A DNA stretch of 39,086 nt from Candidatus Janibacter merdipullorum (GCA_019116945.1 DXAR01000119.1:1-39086); one strand, 5' to 3'; counted from the stretch's first letter, positions 15,531-26,872 are shown. Notes: generated from the sequence alone by a model not told the origin. Program-made: numbers and translations.

Positions 15531-16251
15531 GGTCGCGCGCGGCGGCCGCGTCGACGAGCCAGAGGGTTCGTCCCAGGCCGCGCACGAGGCCGGTGCTCAC
15601 CTCCTCCGCGGGGGCGCCGGCCACCCCCTTCGCCACGGCGCCGGCCTTGTCCTCGCCCGCGACGACGAACCAGACCTCCCGCGAACGGGAGAGGCACCCC
15701 GCCGTGAGCGACACCCGGGTCGGTGGCGGCTTGGGGGAGTCGTGCACCGCGACCGCGAGGGTGTCCGAGGACTGCTGGGCCGGGTGGCCGGGGAAGAGCG
15801 AGGCCACGTGCCCATCGGGCCCCACGCCGAGGAGGACGACATCCCACTCGCCGCCGCCGTCAGACCGGAGGGTCTGCTCGTAGGCGGCAGCCGAGGCCTC
15901 CGCCGACGCGGACACATCCGGTCCGGCCGCCCGGTGGACGTGCTCGGGGAGGAGCCCGAGGGTGGTCAGCCCCGCGGCATCGGCCTGGGTGTCGTTGCGG
16001 TCGGGGTCGCCGGCCGGGAGGTACCGCTCGTCGCCCCACCACACGTGGACGCGGGTCCAATCGACGATTTCCCGCTGCGGGTGGTGCGCGAGGGCCTCGA
16101 CGACCGCGCCGCCCATGGACCCACCGGTGAGGGAGAGGTCGGCGCGGCCCCGCTCGGCGATGGCGTCGAGCACGGTCGTGACGAGCCGTCCGGCGGTGAC
16201 CGCGGCCAGGGTCCGGGCATCCGGGTGACGGACGAGGACGGGGGTGCTCAT
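15520..16251 (-). CDS. pgl: 6-phosphogluconolactonase
   Basis: LSLTGGSMGG...VHVWWGDERYLPAGDPDRNDTQA...VVLLGVGPDGHVASLFPG. Confidence 0.95.
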   Translation of the reverse strand: MSTPVLVRHPDARTLAAVTAGRLVTTVLDAIAERGRADLSLTGGSMGGAVVEALAHHPQREIVDWTRVHVWWGDERYLPAGDPDRNDTQADAAGLTTLGLLPEHVHRAAGPDVSASAEASAAAYEQTLRSDGGGEWDVVLLGVGPDGHVASLFPGHPAQQSSDTLAVAVHDSPKPPPTRVSLTAGCLSRSREVWFVVAGEDKAGAVAKGVAGAPAEEVSTGLVRGLGRTLWLVDAAAARDLSG

Positions 16252-16255
16252 GGCC

Positions 16256-17374
16256 TCACTCCTTGTCGGCGAGCTTCGCGCGCACGGCGGACTTCACGTC
16301 GTCGGTGCTCGAGGAGGCCTCCTCGGGAGCGCTCTCGACCATCGCGCTGCGGATCGCCTCGTGGGACTCCTCGGCGATCTGCTCGGCCGTCCTCCGGGCG
16401 GCACTGGGTGACGGCGCGAGCCCGGCCTCCACGGCCTCGGTCATCGTCATGCGCCGTCGGGTGACCTTGGGCAGGCCCTTGGTCAGGGCATCCTCGTAGA
16501 CCTCGTCGGGGTCGAGGCGGCGCAGCTCGTCCGCGAGGCACTCGGCATCCGAGCGCGGCGCGAGGGCGATGGCCCGCTGCGGCTGCCCGGGCTGGTCGAG
16601 CGTGGCGGTCGCCCCCTCGAGGGGACGGACGAGGTCGATGGGGCCGGAGGCTCGCTCCAGACGCACGCTGATGATCCCCGTCCCCGCCCGCGAGCGGATG
16701 AGCGAGACCGGGCAGCGCAACCGGTACTGCAGCCAGCCGGCGAGGAGGTCGGCGGAGGGTGAGTCCGCGCCGCCGACGACGGTCGCCTCGGTGACGGACT
16801 CGAAGGGGGCCCGGTCCAGCGTCGTGGCGACGAGCCCGCGCCAGAGCGTGACCCGGCTCCACGCGAGGTCGGTGTCGCCGGGGGAGTAGGTCTTGGCCAG
16901 CCGCTTGGTGGTCGCGGTGATGTTGCTCGCCGCGGCACTGTCCGTGACCCGGCGCTGGGCCATGGCGCCGACGGGGTCGGCGCCGGGGTTCTTGGGGGCC
17001 TCGCCGGGCCACCACGCGACGACCGGGGAGTCCGGGAGGACGAGGGGGGTGACGACGCTCCGGGGGTGCCGGGTCAGCTCGCCGAAGAGGCGCAGGACGA
17101 CGACCTCGGAGGCACCGGCGTCCCCACCGACGCGGATCTGCGCGTCGAGGCGCGCCTTGCCGCGCGGGTTGGCGAGGATGACGCAGACGATTCGCGCCGG
17201 GTGCTGGTGGCTCGCGGAGTTGGCGACCGAGAGTGCTTCCTCGGCGTCGTCTTCGGGGACGACGAGCACGAGGGTGAGCACCCGGCTGAGCGCCATGGCG
17301 CCGACGTCCTCGCGGATCTCGATGAGCCGCTGGCTGATCTGCGCCGTGCTCGCGCTGGGCAGGTCGACGATCAC
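16256..17374 (-). CDS. opcA: Glucose-6-phosphate dehydrogenase assembly protein OpcA
   Basis: GTG at 17374: IVDLPSASTAQISQRLIEIREDVGAMALSRVLTLVLVV...PLVLPDSPVVAWWPGEAPKNP...; sits between zwf and pgl; start trimmed from ORF 16256..18412. Confidence 0.95.
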   Translation of the reverse strand: MIVDLPSASTAQISQRLIEIREDVGAMALSRVLTLVLVVPEDDAEEALSVANSASHQHPARIVCVILANPRGKARLDAQIRVGGDAGASEVVVLRLFGELTRHPRSVVTPLVLPDSPVVAWWPGEAPKNPGADPVGAMAQRRVTDSAAASNITATTKRLAKTYSPGDTDLAWSRVTLWRGLVATTLDRAPFESVTEATVVGGADSPSADLLAGWLQYRLRCPVSLIRSRAGTGIISVRLERASGPIDLVRPLEGATATLDQPGQPQRAIALAPRSDAECLADELRRLDPDEVYEDALTKGLPKVTRRRMTMTEAVEAGLAPSPSAARRTAEQIAEESHEAIRSAMVESAPEEASSSTDDVKSAVRAKLADKE

Positions 17375-18912
17375 GGCGTCCTCCAGGTGCGTCCGTCGCG
17401 CTCCATCATCGTGTCGGCGGCCTCCGGCCCCCAGGTGCCAGAGGGGTACTGCTCGACCTTCTGCTCCTTGGCCCAGAAGGCCTCGATGGGGTCGAGGATC
17501 CGCCAGGAGAGCTCGACCTCCTGGTGCCGGGGGAAGAGGGGCGGGTCGCCGAGGAGGACGTCGAGGATGAGCCGCTCGTAGGCCTCCGGGCTGGACTCGG
17601 TGAAGGCACGTCCGTAGCCGAAGTCCATCGTCACGTCGCGGACCTCCATCTGGTCCCCGGGGACCTTCGCCCCGAAGCGCATGGTCACCCCTTCGTCGGG
17701 CTGGACCCGGATGACCACGGCGTTCTGGCCCAGCTCCTCCGTCTCCGTGTCGGTGAAGGGGAGGTGCGGCGCGCGCTTGAAGACGACGGCGATCTCCGTC
17801 ACCCGCCGGCCGAGCCGCTTGCCGGTCCGTAGGTAGAAGGGGACCCCCGCCCACCGACGGGTGTTGACGTCGAGCCGCATGGCCGCGTAGGTCTCGGTCG
17901 TCGAGTCGGCGGCCACGCCGTCCTCGTCGAGGTAGCCGATGACCTTGTCCCCACCCTGCCAGCCGCCCGAGTACTGGCCGCGGACCGTGCTCGCCGCCAG
18001 GTCGTCGGGCAGGGTCACGGCGGCGAGGACCTTCTCCTTCTCCGTCCGGAGGGAGTCCGCGTCGAAGCTCACCGGGTCCTCCATGGCGGTGAGGGCCAGC
18101 AGCTGGAGGAGGTGGTTCTGGATGACGTCGCGGGCGGCGCCGATGCCGTCGTAGTAGCCCGCGCGCCCACCGATGCCGATGTCCTCGGCCATGGTGATCT
18201 GGACGTGGTCGACGTAGTGGCTGTTCCACACCGGCTCGAACATCTGGTTGGCGAAGCGCAGCGCGAGGAGGTTCTGCACCGTCTCCTTGCCGAGGTAGTG
18301 GTCGATCCGGAAGATCGAGTCGGGCGGGAAGACCGCCTCGACGATGTCGTTGAGCTCCTGGGCGCTGGCCAGGTCGTGGCCGAAGGGCTTCTCGATGACG
18401 ACGCGCCGCCACGAGTCCTCGTCGGGGTCGGCCAGCCCGCTGCGCTTGAGCTGCTGGCAGACCGTGGAGAAGAAGTCCGGAGGGATGGAGAGGTAGAAGG
18501 CGTGGTTGCCACCGGTTCCACGTTCCTCGTCGAGCTCGCGGACGGTCTCGGCGAGGAGGTCGAAGGCAGCGTCGTCGTCGAAGACGCCGGGCACGAAGCG
18601 GAAGCCCTCGGAGAGGGAGCGCCAGACCTCCTCGCGGAAGGGGGTGCGGGCGTGCTCGCGGACCGCGTCGTACACGACGGTGCCGAAGTCCTGGTCGGCC
18701 CAGTCACGGCGCGCGAAGCCGATGAGCGAGAAGCCGGGTGGCAGGAGGCCGCGGTTGGCCAGGTCGTAGATGGCCGGCAGGAGCTTCTTGCGGGCGAGGT
18801 CGCCCGTGACGCCGAAGAGGACGAGGCTGCACGGTCCGGCGATTCTCGGGAGACGCTTGTCCCGCGGGTCCCGCAGCGGGTTGACCTCGGCGGTGACGCG
18901 GGCGGGGCTCAT
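17371..18912 (-). CDS. zwf: Glucose-6-phosphate 1-dehydrogenase
   Basis: SLVLFGVTGDLARKKLLPAIYDLANRGLLP...VIEKPFGHDLASA...RIDHYLGKETVQNLLALRFAN. Confidence 0.98.
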   Translation of the reverse strand: MSPARVTAEVNPLRDPRDKRLPRIAGPCSLVLFGVTGDLARKKLLPAIYDLANRGLLPPGFSLIGFARRDWADQDFGTVVYDAVREHARTPFREEVWRSLSEGFRFVPGVFDDDAAFDLLAETVRELDEERGTGGNHAFYLSIPPDFFSTVCQQLKRSGLADPDEDSWRRVVIEKPFGHDLASAQELNDIVEAVFPPDSIFRIDHYLGKETVQNLLALRFANQMFEPVWNSHYVDHVQITMAEDIGIGGRAGYYDGIGAARDVIQNHLLQLLALTAMEDPVSFDADSLRTEKEKVLAAVTLPDDLAASTVRGQYSGGWQGGDKVIGYLDEDGVAADSTTETYAAMRLDVNTRRWAGVPFYLRTGKRLGRRVTEIAVVFKRAPHLPFTDTETEELGQNAVVIRVQPDEGVTMRFGAKVPGDQMEVRDVTMDFGYGRAFTESSPEAYERLILDVLLGDPPLFPRHQEVELSWRILDPIEAFWAKEQKVEQYPSGTWGPEAADTMMERDGRTWRTP

Positions 18913-20534
18913 GCGCGGCCACCTCGCAGCGCGGTCTCGAGGGTGTCCGGTCCGGCGCCCTCGGTGAGGTGCAGGACGAGCACCGGTCGGCCGCGATCGG
19001 CGAGCACGGCGGCATCACCACCGGCCTGCGCCGCGATGAACTCACCGAGGGTGAAGTCCCGGCCGGGCACCGGCAGGTCCTCCCGGGGGGTGTCGGTGAT
19101 CTGGAGGTAGACCCCGGTCGCCGGGCCGCCCTTGTGGTACTGGCCGGTCGAGTGGAGGAAGCGGGGGCCCCACCCGAAGGTCACCGGTCGGTGGACCCGA
19201 TCGGCGAGTGCATCGGCCACCCCGGCGAAGGGGGCGTACCGCTCCCGGTCGAGATAGGCCATGACCGCGACGTAGCCGCGCTCGGGGTCGAGCCGGGCGA
19301 GGAGCGCCTCCACGGCAGCCTCGACGGTCGTCGCGTCGCCGAGCCAGTCCCCACCGAGGTGGCTGATCTCCACGGACCCGTCCGTCGCGTCGACGGTGGA
19401 GCTCTGGGCACCGGAGCCGGACATGAGGTCGCGCGCCGCCTGCTTGGCGCTCTCGACGTCCGGCTGGTCGAAGGGGTTGATCGCCAGGAGACGACCGGCG
19501 ACGGCCGTCGCGGCCTCCCAGAGGAGGAACTGCGCCCCGAGCGAGCCCCCGACGTCGACCGTGGAGGCGGACCTCGTCGGCGCGGGCCCGTCCTCGGCGT
19601 CGTCGTGGTCGGCGACGAGGCGGACGACCGTGGCGTCAGCGGGCGGCGCCGCGTCGCCGGGAGCGTCGAGGACGACGGGCAGCAGGCCGCGCCCGTCCTT
19701 GCCCGTGGACTCGGCGATGAGCTGCTCCGCCCAGTCGCCGAGGCCCACGGCGGAGGTGCCGTGGTCGACGAGGTAGAGCTTGTCGCGCAGGGGAGTGGTC
19801 CCGGCCATGGCCGCGCCGAGACGCAGGGCGGGGTTGGCCTCGTCGTCCGCCGCGAGCAGGTCACCGACGAGCTCGGCGTCGTCGAGGAGGACCTCGATGT
19901 CGACGCCGGCGAGCCCGGAGGGGACGAGCCCGAAGGCGGTGAGTGCGGAGTACCGTCCGCCGACGTCGGGGTCGGCGGTGACGACCCGCTGCCCCTTGGC
20001 CCGGGCGTCCTCCTCGAGCGGGCTGCCCGGGTCGGTGACGACGACGATGCGCCTCGCGGCGTCGATGCCGGCATCGGCGAAGGCCTGCTCGAAGACCCGG
20101 CGCTGGCTGTCGGTCTCGACCGTGGACCCCGACTTGCTCGACACGATGACGACCGTGCGCTCGAGGTCGCCGGTCGCGGCCCGGACGACATCCGGGTGGC
20201 TCGAGTCGAGGACGACGAGGGGGAGGCCGGCGCTGGCGCAGATGACCTCGGGCGCGAGGGAGCTGCCGCCCATCCCGCAGAGGACCACGCGGTCGACGCC
20301 CTGCTCGCGCAGCTCGTCGCGGATGGCGGCGATCTCGCCCACGAGGTGGCGCGAGCTGCGGGCCAGCCCCACCCAGGCGAGCCGCTTCGCGGCCTCCGGC
20401 TCGGCAGCCGCTCCCCAGAGGGTGGCATCGCGGGCGAAGAGCCGTCCGGCCATCTCTTCGTCGACGAGGGTGGGGACGTGCTCGGCGATGGCCTCTGCCG
20501 CGGCACCCGAGGCCGAGACGGAGAGGCTGGTCAC
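18909..20534 (-). CDS. pgi: Glucose-6-phosphate isomerase
   Basis: SIS-fold motifs [15 protein letters not shown] and [30 protein letters not shown]; position between tal and zwf. Confidence 0.92.
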   Translation of the reverse strand: MTSLSVSASGAAAEAIAEHVPTLVDEEMAGRLFARDATLWGAAAEPEAAKRLAWVGLARSSRHLVGEIAAIRDELREQGVDRVVLCGMGGSSLAPEVICASAGLPLVVLDSSHPDVVRAATGDLERTVVIVSSKSGSTVETDSQRRVFEQAFADAGIDAARRIVVVTDPGSPLEEDARAKGQRVVTADPDVGGRYSALTAFGLVPSGLAGVDIEVLLDDAELVGDLLAADDEANPALRLGAAMAGTTPLRDKLYLVDHGTSAVGLGDWAEQLIAESTGKDGRGLLPVVLDAPGDAAPPADATVVRLVADHDDAEDGPAPTRSASTVDVGGSLGAQFLLWEAATAVAGRLLAINPFDQPDVESAKQAARDLMSGSGAQSSTVDATDGSVEISHLGGDWLGDATTVEAAVEALLARLDPERGYVAVMAYLDRERYAPFAGVADALADRVHRPVTFGWGPRFLHSTGQYHKGGPATGVYLQITDTPREDLPVPGRDFTLGEFIAAQAGGDAAVLADRGRPVLVLHLTEGAGPDTLETALRGGRA

Positions 20535-21664
20535 GCCGACGCCGCCTTGTCCAGCTCGGCGCGCACCCCGTCGAGGAGCTCGGCCCAGGACTTCTCAAAC
20601 TTCTCGACGCCCTCGGTCTCGAGCTGGTCGGTGACCTCGGTGTAGTCCACCCCGAGGGAGGCGAGCTGGTCGAGGACCTGCTCGGCCTCGGCATAGCCGC
20701 CGGTGACCGTGTCGCCGGTGACTTCGCCGTGGTCGATCGTCGCGTCGAGCGTCTTCTCCGGCATGGTGTTGACGGTGTCGGCCGCGACGAGCTCGGTCAC
20801 GTAGAGAGTGTCTGGGTAGTCGGGGTTCTTCACCCCCGTGGAGGCCCAGAGCGGTCGCTGGCGCCGCCCCCCTTCGGCCTCGAGGCGCTGCCACCGCGGC
20901 GTGGCGAAGACCTCCTCGTAGGCCTGGTAGGCGAGGCGGGCATTGGCGACCGCGGCCCGGCCGCGGAGGGCGAGGGCCTCGTCCGTGCCGATCGTCTCCA
21001 GCCTCGCGTCGATCTCGCTGTCGACGCGGGAGACGAAGAAGGAGGCGACGGAGTGGATCGTCGAGATGTCCTTGCCGGCGTCGAGGGCCTGCTCGAGGCC
21101 CTCGATGAAGGCATTCATCACCGCGCGGTAGCGCTCGAGGCTGAAGATCAACGTGACGTTGACGCTGATGCCCTGCGCGAGGGTCCGCGTGATCGCCGGG
21201 AGGCCGGCCTCGGTCGCGGGGATCTTGATGTGGACCTGGGGTCGGTCCACGGCCGCCGCGAGCTCCGCCGCCTGGGCCGCGGTCCGCTCCGCGTCGTGGG
21301 CCAGGCGCGGGTCGACCTCGATGGATACCCGGCCGTCGACGCCGTCAGTGGCCTCGTGGAGGGGGCGGAAGAGGTCGCAGGCCGCGCGAACGTCGTCCGT
21401 CGTCAGGGCGAAGACCGTCTCGTCGACGTCCTTGCCCTCCGCGGCGAGGGCCCTGAGCTGCTCGTTGTAGGCATCCCCGTCGGCGAGGGCCGCCTGGAAG
21501 ATCGAGGGGTTCGTCGTCACGCCGACGATGCCCTTCGTGTCGATGAGCTCCTGGAGGTTCCCGGAGCGGAGCCGCTCGCGGCTGAGGTCGTCGAGCCAGA
21601 CGGAGACACCTGCCTCGCGCAGAGCCGCGACCGGTGCGGGGGCGGTGGGGAGCTGGTCAGCCAT
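20531..21664 (-). CDS. tal: Transaldolase
   Basis: [41 protein letters not shown]...[17 protein letters not shown]...[14 protein letters not shown]. Confidence 0.97.
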   Translation of the reverse strand: MADQLPTAPAPVAALREAGVSVWLDDLSRERLRSGNLQELIDTKGIVGVTTNPSIFQAALADGDAYNEQLRALAAEGKDVDETVFALTTDDVRAACDLFRPLHEATDGVDGRVSIEVDPRLAHDAERTAAQAAELAAAVDRPQVHIKIPATEAGLPAITRTLAQGISVNVTLIFSLERYRAVMNAFIEGLEQALDAGKDISTIHSVASFFVSRVDSEIDARLETIGTDEALALRGRAAVANARLAYQAYEEVFATPRWQRLEAEGGRRQRPLWASTGVKNPDYPDTLYVTELVAADTVNTMPEKTLDATIDHGEVTGDTVTGGYAEAEQVLDQLASLGVDYTEVTDQLETEGVEKFEKSWAELLDGVRAELDKAASA

Positions 21665-21670
21665 GGTCGG

Positions 21671-23911
21671 TCATCCCTTCGCGTTCTTGATGGACGCCTT
21701 GGCCGCCTTGACGACGGCCGCAGGCGTGATGCCGAACTTCTCGTAGAGGGTCGCGTGGTCGGCGGAGGCGCCGAAGTGGTCGATGCCGACGCTCTCGCCG
21801 GCGTCGCCGACGATCTCCCGCCAGCCGAAGGGGGTCGCGGCCTCGACCGAGACCCGCGCCCGCACGGCGGCGGGCAGGACCTTCTCCTTGTAGGCCTTGG
21901 TCTGGGCGTCGAACCACTCCCGGCAGGGCATCGAGACGACCCGCGTCCCGATCTTCGCCTTCTCGAGGGTCGTGCGGGCGGCCATCGCGACGGCGACCTC
22001 GGTGCCGGTGGCGACGAGGATGACGTCGGGGGTCTCCGTGCTCGACTCGGCGAGGACGTAGGCGCCCTTGGCCGCCCCCTTCGCCGAGGCGAACTCCTTG
22101 CGGTCGATCGTCGGCGTCCCCTGGCGGGAGAGGGCGAGCGCCGCGGTCGAGCCGTTCTTGAGGACCTGGCCCCAGCACACGCTGACCTCGTTGGCATCGC
22201 CCGGGCGGACGACGTCGAGGCCGGGCATGGCGCGGAGGGCGGCGAGGTGCTCGATCGGCTGGTGGGTCGGGCCGTCCTCGCCGAGACCGATCGAGTCGTG
22301 CGTCCACACGTAGGTCACCGGCAGCTGCTGGATCGCGGCGAGGCGCACGGCCGGGCGCATGTAGTCGGAGAAGACGAGGAAGGTGCCGCCGTAGACGCGG
22401 GTGAGTCCCTCGAGGGCGATGCCGTTCATCGCCATCCCCATGCCGTTCTCCCGGATGCCGAAGTGGAGCGTGCGACCGTACTCGTCGCCCTTCCAGGTGC
22501 CGGTCTGCTTCCCCTTGGGGACGAAGGAGGGCTGCCCGTCCATCGTCGTGTTGTTCGAGCCGGCGAGGTCGGCGGAGCCACCCCACAGCTCGGGCATGAC
22601 GTCGGCGAGGGCCGTGAGGACCTTCCCCGAGGCGGCCCGGGTGGCCAGGCCCTTGTCCGAGGCCTCGAAGGTCGGCAGCGCCTTGTCGAGACCGGCCGGG
22701 ACGGCGCCGTCGACGAGGCGGTCGAGGAGGGCGGAGCGCTCCGGGTTCGCCTTGCGCCACGCGGCGAGCTTCTTGTTCCACTCCTTGTGGGCGGCCTTGC
22801 CGCGCTTCTTCACCTCGCGCGCGTGGGCGAGGACGTCCTTCTCCACGGCGAAGTCCTTGGCCGGGTCGAAGCCGAGGAGCTCCTTGGTCGCCGCGACCTC
22901 GTCCGCGCCGAGGGCGGAGCCGTGCGAGGCGCCGGTGTTCTGCTTCGTCGGGGCCGGCCAGGCGATGATCGTGTGGAGGACGATGAGGGTGGGGGTCTTC
23001 GTGTTCTTCTTCGCCTTCTGGGTGGCGGCATAGAGCGCGTCGACGTCCTCGACGTAGGCGCTGCCGTCGCCGGTCTTGCGCCAGTCGACGTCGATGACCT
23101 CCCAGCCGTAGGCGCGGTAGCGGGCGCCGACGTCCTCGCTGAAGGAGATGTCGGTGTCGTCCTCGATGGAGATCTGGTTGGCGTCGTAGATGACGTTGAG
23201 GTGGCCGAGCTCCTGGTGCCCGGCGAGGGAGCTGCCCTCGGCGGACACGCCCTCCTGCAGGTCACCGTCCGAGGCGAGGCACCAGATCGTGTGGTCGAAG
23301 GGGGACTGCCCCGCCTTGGCCTCGGGGTCGAGGAGCCCGCGCTGGCGGCGCTGCGCCATCGCCATGCCGACGGCGGAGGCCAGGCCCGAGCCGAGCGGCC
23401 CGGTCGTGATCTCGACGCCGGGGGTGTGGTGGACCTCGGGGTGGCCGGGGGTGAGGGACCCCCACGTGCGCAGGGCCTTGAGGTCGCTCAGCTCGACGCC
23501 GTAGCCGGAGAGGAAGAGCTGCACGTACTGCGTGAGGGAGGAGTGACCGACCGAGAGGACGAAGCGGTCGCGACCCAGCCACGTCGGGTCGCTCGGGTCG
23601 TGGGTCATCACCTGCTGGTAGAGCAGGTAGGCGACGGGGGAGAGGCTCATCGCCGTGCCGGGGTGGCCGCTGCCGCAGAGCTGCACGGCGTCCGCGGCGA
23701 GCAACCGACCGGTGTCGACCGCGCGCACGTCGAGGTCCTTCCACCCGGCCTTCTTCGCGACCGGACGGGGCAGGTCCGTCGAGCGGGAGGAGGTGCCGGC
23801 CCTCCCCTTCGGGTTGGCCGACGCGACGGTGCGGGTCGTGCCCCTCGGGGCCGCGGAACCGGCCGACTTCTTCGCGGGGGCCTGGGGGGAGGTGTCGGTG
23901 TCCGTGCTCAC
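21671..23911 (-). CDS. tkt: Transketolase with ~55-residue N-terminal extension
   Basis: [34 protein letters not shown]...[21 protein letters not shown]...[16 protein letters not shown] start at 23911. Confidence 0.96.
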   Translation of the reverse strand: MSTDTDTSPQAPAKKSAGSAAPRGTTRTVASANPKGRAGTSSRSTDLPRPVAKKAGWKDLDVRAVDTGRLLAADAVQLCGSGHPGTAMSLSPVAYLLYQQVMTHDPSDPTWLGRDRFVLSVGHSSLTQYVQLFLSGYGVELSDLKALRTWGSLTPGHPEVHHTPGVEITTGPLGSGLASAVGMAMAQRRQRGLLDPEAKAGQSPFDHTIWCLASDGDLQEGVSAEGSSLAGHQELGHLNVIYDANQISIEDDTDISFSEDVGARYRAYGWEVIDVDWRKTGDGSAYVEDVDALYAATQKAKKNTKTPTLIVLHTIIAWPAPTKQNTGASHGSALGADEVAATKELLGFDPAKDFAVEKDVLAHAREVKKRGKAAHKEWNKKLAAWRKANPERSALLDRLVDGAVPAGLDKALPTFEASDKGLATRAASGKVLTALADVMPELWGGSADLAGSNNTTMDGQPSFVPKGKQTGTWKGDEYGRTLHFGIRENGMGMAMNGIALEGLTRVYGGTFLVFSDYMRPAVRLAAIQQLPVTYVWTHDSIGLGEDGPTHQPIEHLAALRAMPGLDVVRPGDANEVSVCWGQVLKNGSTAALALSRQGTPTIDRKEFASAKGAAKGAYVLAESSTETPDVILVATGTEVAVAMAARTTLEKAKIGTRVVSMPCREWFDAQTKAYKEKVLPAAVRARVSVEAATPFGWREIVGDAGESVGIDHFGASADHATLYEKFGITPAAVVKAAKASIKNAKG

Positions 23912-24055
23912 GGAAGACCTTTCAGTTGCAGACGCGATGAGGTGCTCCCGCCCACACTAGTCCGCGGGCGGGTGTGTGCGACCTCGCGTCGGGGCCGGGC
24001 CGACTCGGGCTTTCGTCACGGGTAGACTCTCGGGAGGTCAGCGCCCCGCGCGACC

Positions 24056-25036
24056 ATGTCCCACCCCCTTCGGCAAAGGCAGTCCGTGACCACTCTGGAG
24101 TCGACGCGCGAGCTGTCGCCGGCGACCGGTTCGTGGCGGCGCACCGTGCGTGCGTACGTCGCGCTGACGAAGCCTCGGATCATCGAGCTGCTCCTCGTGA
24201 CGACCGTTCCGGTGATGTTCCTCGCGGAGCGTGGCGTGCCCTCGCTCGGCCTCATCCTCCTCACCCTCGTCGGTGGGTCCTTGAGCGCCGGCGCGGCCAA
24301 CACCTTCAACATGGTCTACGACCGCGACATCGACGCCCAGATGGGCCGGACGCAGAACCGGCCGCTCGTCACCGGGGAGGCCACGCCCCGGGGGGCGATG
24401 GTCTTCGCCCTGGCCCTCACGGCGCTCTCGACGGCCTGGCTGTGGTTCCTCGTCAACCCGCTCTCGGCCATGCTCTCGCTCGCGGCGATCCTCCTCTACG
24501 CCGTCGGCTACACGATGATCCTCAAGCGGCGCACGGCGCAGAACATCGTGTGGGGTGGCGTCGCGGGCTGCATGCCCACGCTCATCGGCTGGTCCGCGGT
24601 GACCAATGCGGTCGAGTGGCCGGCGATCATCCTCTTCCTCGTCATCTTCTTCTGGACGCCGCCGCACTACTGGCCCCTGTCGATGCGCTTCACCGACGAC
24701 TATGCGGCCGCAGGCGTGCCGATGGCGCCCGTCGTCCAGCAGCAGACGACCGTCGCCCGGCAGATCGTCGCCTACTCCTGGATCATGGTCCTCACCTCGC
24801 TGGCCCTCGTGCCCGTGGCGGACATGGGGTGGCTCTACCTCGGGGCCGCGCTCGTCTCCGGCGGCCTCTTCGTCGCCGAGGCCCACCGCCTCATGGCGGC
24901 CGCGAAGAGGGGGGCCGAGCAGTCGGTCCTCAAGCCGATGCGGCTCTTCCACTTCTCGATCACCTACGTGACGCTGCTCTTCCTCGGCGTGGCGCTCGAC
25001 CCCCTTCTCCACCTGCCGCTGCCGGGCCTGGCCTGA
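24056..25036 (+). CDS. ctaB: Protoheme IX farnesyltransferase (heme O synthase)
   Basis: [27 protein letters not shown]...[26 protein letters not shown]...[13 protein letters not shown]; UbiA-family motifs. Confidence 0.97.
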   Translation: MSHPLRQRQSVTTLESTRELSPATGSWRRTVRAYVALTKPRIIELLLVTTVPVMFLAERGVPSLGLILLTLVGGSLSAGAANTFNMVYDRDIDAQMGRTQNRPLVTGEATPRGAMVFALALTALSTAWLWFLVNPLSAMLSLAAILLYAVGYTMILKRRTAQNIVWGGVAGCMPTLIGWSAVTNAVEWPAIILFLVIFFWTPPHYWPLSMRFTDDYAAAGVPMAPVVQQQTTVARQIVAYSWIMVLTSLALVPVADMGWLYLGAALVSGGLFVAEAHRLMAAAKRGAEQSVLKPMRLFHFSITYVTLLFLGVALDPLLHLPLPGLA

Positions 25037-25062
25037 TCGGCTCGCCCCACCCGCGAGACCCG

Positions 25063-25110
25063 GATTCGATGTGAAGAAGTGAGCCCCAGCGCTCACTTCG
25101 ACATCGAATC
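25063..25110. terminator. Candidate bidirectional hairpin terminator between convergent ctaB and ctaA
   Basis: GATTCGATGT gaag AAGTGAGC cccagc GCTCACTT cg ACATCGAATC: 10-bp plus 8-bp paired arms separated by a small internal loop; lies between two convergent stop codons. Confidence 0.65.
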
Positions 25111-25124
25111 AGCAGGGTGGTCGG

Positions 25125-26063
25125 TCAGGCCCGGCTCGTCGTCTCCTCGAGGCTCGCGTGGTCGTCGGCCGCGACGGGCTCCCGGGTGAGGACGATGGCC
25201 CGGACGATGACGACGACGAGGATGCTCGCGCCGAACATGTGGGCGAGGACGAGGACCTCGGGGAGCTTCGTCAGGTACTGGACGTAGCCGACGAGGCCCT
25301 GTGCGAGGGTGACCATGAGGACGACCCACCAGGCGCTGGCGGGCCCGGGGGAGCGCTGGGTGAGCCTGGCGCCGAGCCACACCGCCACGACGATGCCGAC
25401 GAAGAGCATCACCGCGTCGGCGTGGAGCCAGGAGATCGTCCGCGGGTCGAAGCCGGTGCGCGCGGGCGTCTCCGCATCACCGGAGTGCGGACCCGAGCCG
25501 GTGACGATCGTGCCCAACACGAGGACGACGGCGGCGACTGCGACGAGGGCCCAGATCGTCCGGTCGACGAGCGGGTGGACGAGGGAGCGCATCCGGCCCG
25601 GCGGCTGGCGATGACGCCAGACGAGCCAGCTCGAGACGGCGATGAGCCCCATGGAGCAGAGGAAGTGGAAGGCGACGATCCACGGGTTGAGCCCCGTGAG
25701 GACGGTGATGCCGCCGACGATCGCCTGGGCCGCGATCCCGACGAGGACGACGACGGTGCCGAGGATGAGCTCGCGGCGCTCCCGGGCGGCGCGGAAGAGG
25801 GCAATGAGCAGAGCGAGCGCGACGAAGCCGAGCAACCCGGTGAGCGTCCGGTTGCCGAACTCGATGACCTTGTGGAAGCCCTCCTCCTGCTCGACCGTCG
25901 GCACGTACGAGCCCGGCACGCACTGCGGCCAGGTCGGGCAGCCGAGGCCCGACCCGGTGAGTCGGACGAGGCCGCCGGTGACGACGATGCCGATCTCGAC
26001 GACGAGGTTGAGCAGGAGGATGTGGGGCAGCCACGTCCGGGCTACGGAGTCGATCTGGGGCAC
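25125..26063 (-). CDS. ctaA: Heme A synthase (COX15/CtaA family)
   Basis: GTG at 26063: PQIDSVARTWLPHILLLNLVVEIGIVVTGGLVRLTGSGLGCPTWPQCVPGSYVPT...EFGNRTLTGLLGF; CtaA GGxVRLTGSGLGCPxWPxC motif. Confidence 0.94.
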   Translation of the reverse strand: MPQIDSVARTWLPHILLLNLVVEIGIVVTGGLVRLTGSGLGCPTWPQCVPGSYVPTVEQEEGFHKVIEFGNRTLTGLLGFVALALLIALFRAARERRELILGTVVVLVGIAAQAIVGGITVLTGLNPWIVAFHFLCSMGLIAVSSWLVWRHRQPPGRMRSLVHPLVDRTIWALVAVAAVVLVLGTIVTGSGPHSGDAETPARTGFDPRTISWLHADAVMLFVGIVVAVWLGARLTQRSPGPASAWWVVLMVTLAQGLVGYVQYLTKLPEVLVLAHMFGASILVVVIVRAIVLTREPVAADDHASLEETTSRA

Positions 26064-26110
26064 CGCACTACGGTATGTCGTAGCCGACGGATCCCGGTCA
26101 TCGGGTGCCG

Positions 26111-26861
26111 TCAGTCGCGCCAGCGGAAGGTGCGCACGACGCCGAGGCTGAGCACGAGACCCCACCCGACGAGCAGGAGCCAGGGGACGACGGGGATGTC
26201 ACCCGTGGCGAGGGGCTCGCGGAAGGCGTCACCGAGCGCGCCCGACGGGAGCCAGCGGACGAAGGCCCCGGCCGGCCCGAGGGTGTCGTGGGGGAGAAGG
26301 AGGCCGCCGGCACCGGCGAGGAGCACCCACACGAGGTTGGCCACGGCGAGCACGCCCTCCGCCCGCAGAGACCCGGCGAGCAGCAGCGCGAGGGCCACGA
26401 AGACCCACACCCCGAGCAGCGTCGAGACGGGGACGCCGAGCAGCCCCACGGGGTCCGGGCGCCACCCGAGGGCCAGCGCCAGTGTGCCGAGGAGCACGAC
26501 CTGCAGCAGGGCCACGACCGTGATCGCGAGCGCCTTGCCGAGGAGCAGGCCGTCCGTGCCGACCGGTGTCGTCGCGAGCATCCGCAGCACGCCGTAGCGG
26601 CGGTCGAAGGCCGTCTGGATCGCCTGGCCGGTGAAGGCGGTGGAGACGATGGCGAGCGCAAGGACACCGGGCGCCACCACGGCGATGCGGGGGTCGTTGA
26701 GCTCGGGGTAGGGGGCCGCGACGAGGGCGACGAGCGCCAGCGCCGGAAGGACGAGGGCGACGAGCACCTGCTCGCCGTTGCGCAGGAGGATCCCCGCCTC
26801 GAAGCGGGCCTGGGTCACGACGCGGGCGGCCCGCGGTGAGGGCGAAGGGCGGGGGAGGGTG

Positions 26862-26872
<11 letters not shown>
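26111..26872 (-). CDS. ABC transporter permease (ABC-2 type)
   Basis: GTG at 26872: SADTLPRPSPSPRAARVVTQARFEAGILLRNGEQVLVALVLPALALVALVA...; multiple TM segments; overlaps the ABC ATPase stop by 11 nt; start trimmed from ORF 26111..27244. Confidence 0.88.

Noticed and set aside
16256-18412. 718-aa ORF suggesting a long OpcA
   Set aside because: Upstream ~345 residues are an out-of-frame reading of zwf; OpcA proper starts at GTG 17374
20729-24025. 1098-aa ORF on + strand antisense to tal and tkt
   Set aside because: Arg/Gly/Val/Glu-rich low-complexity translation, mirror of well-supported genes on the opposite strand; typical high-GC antisense artefact
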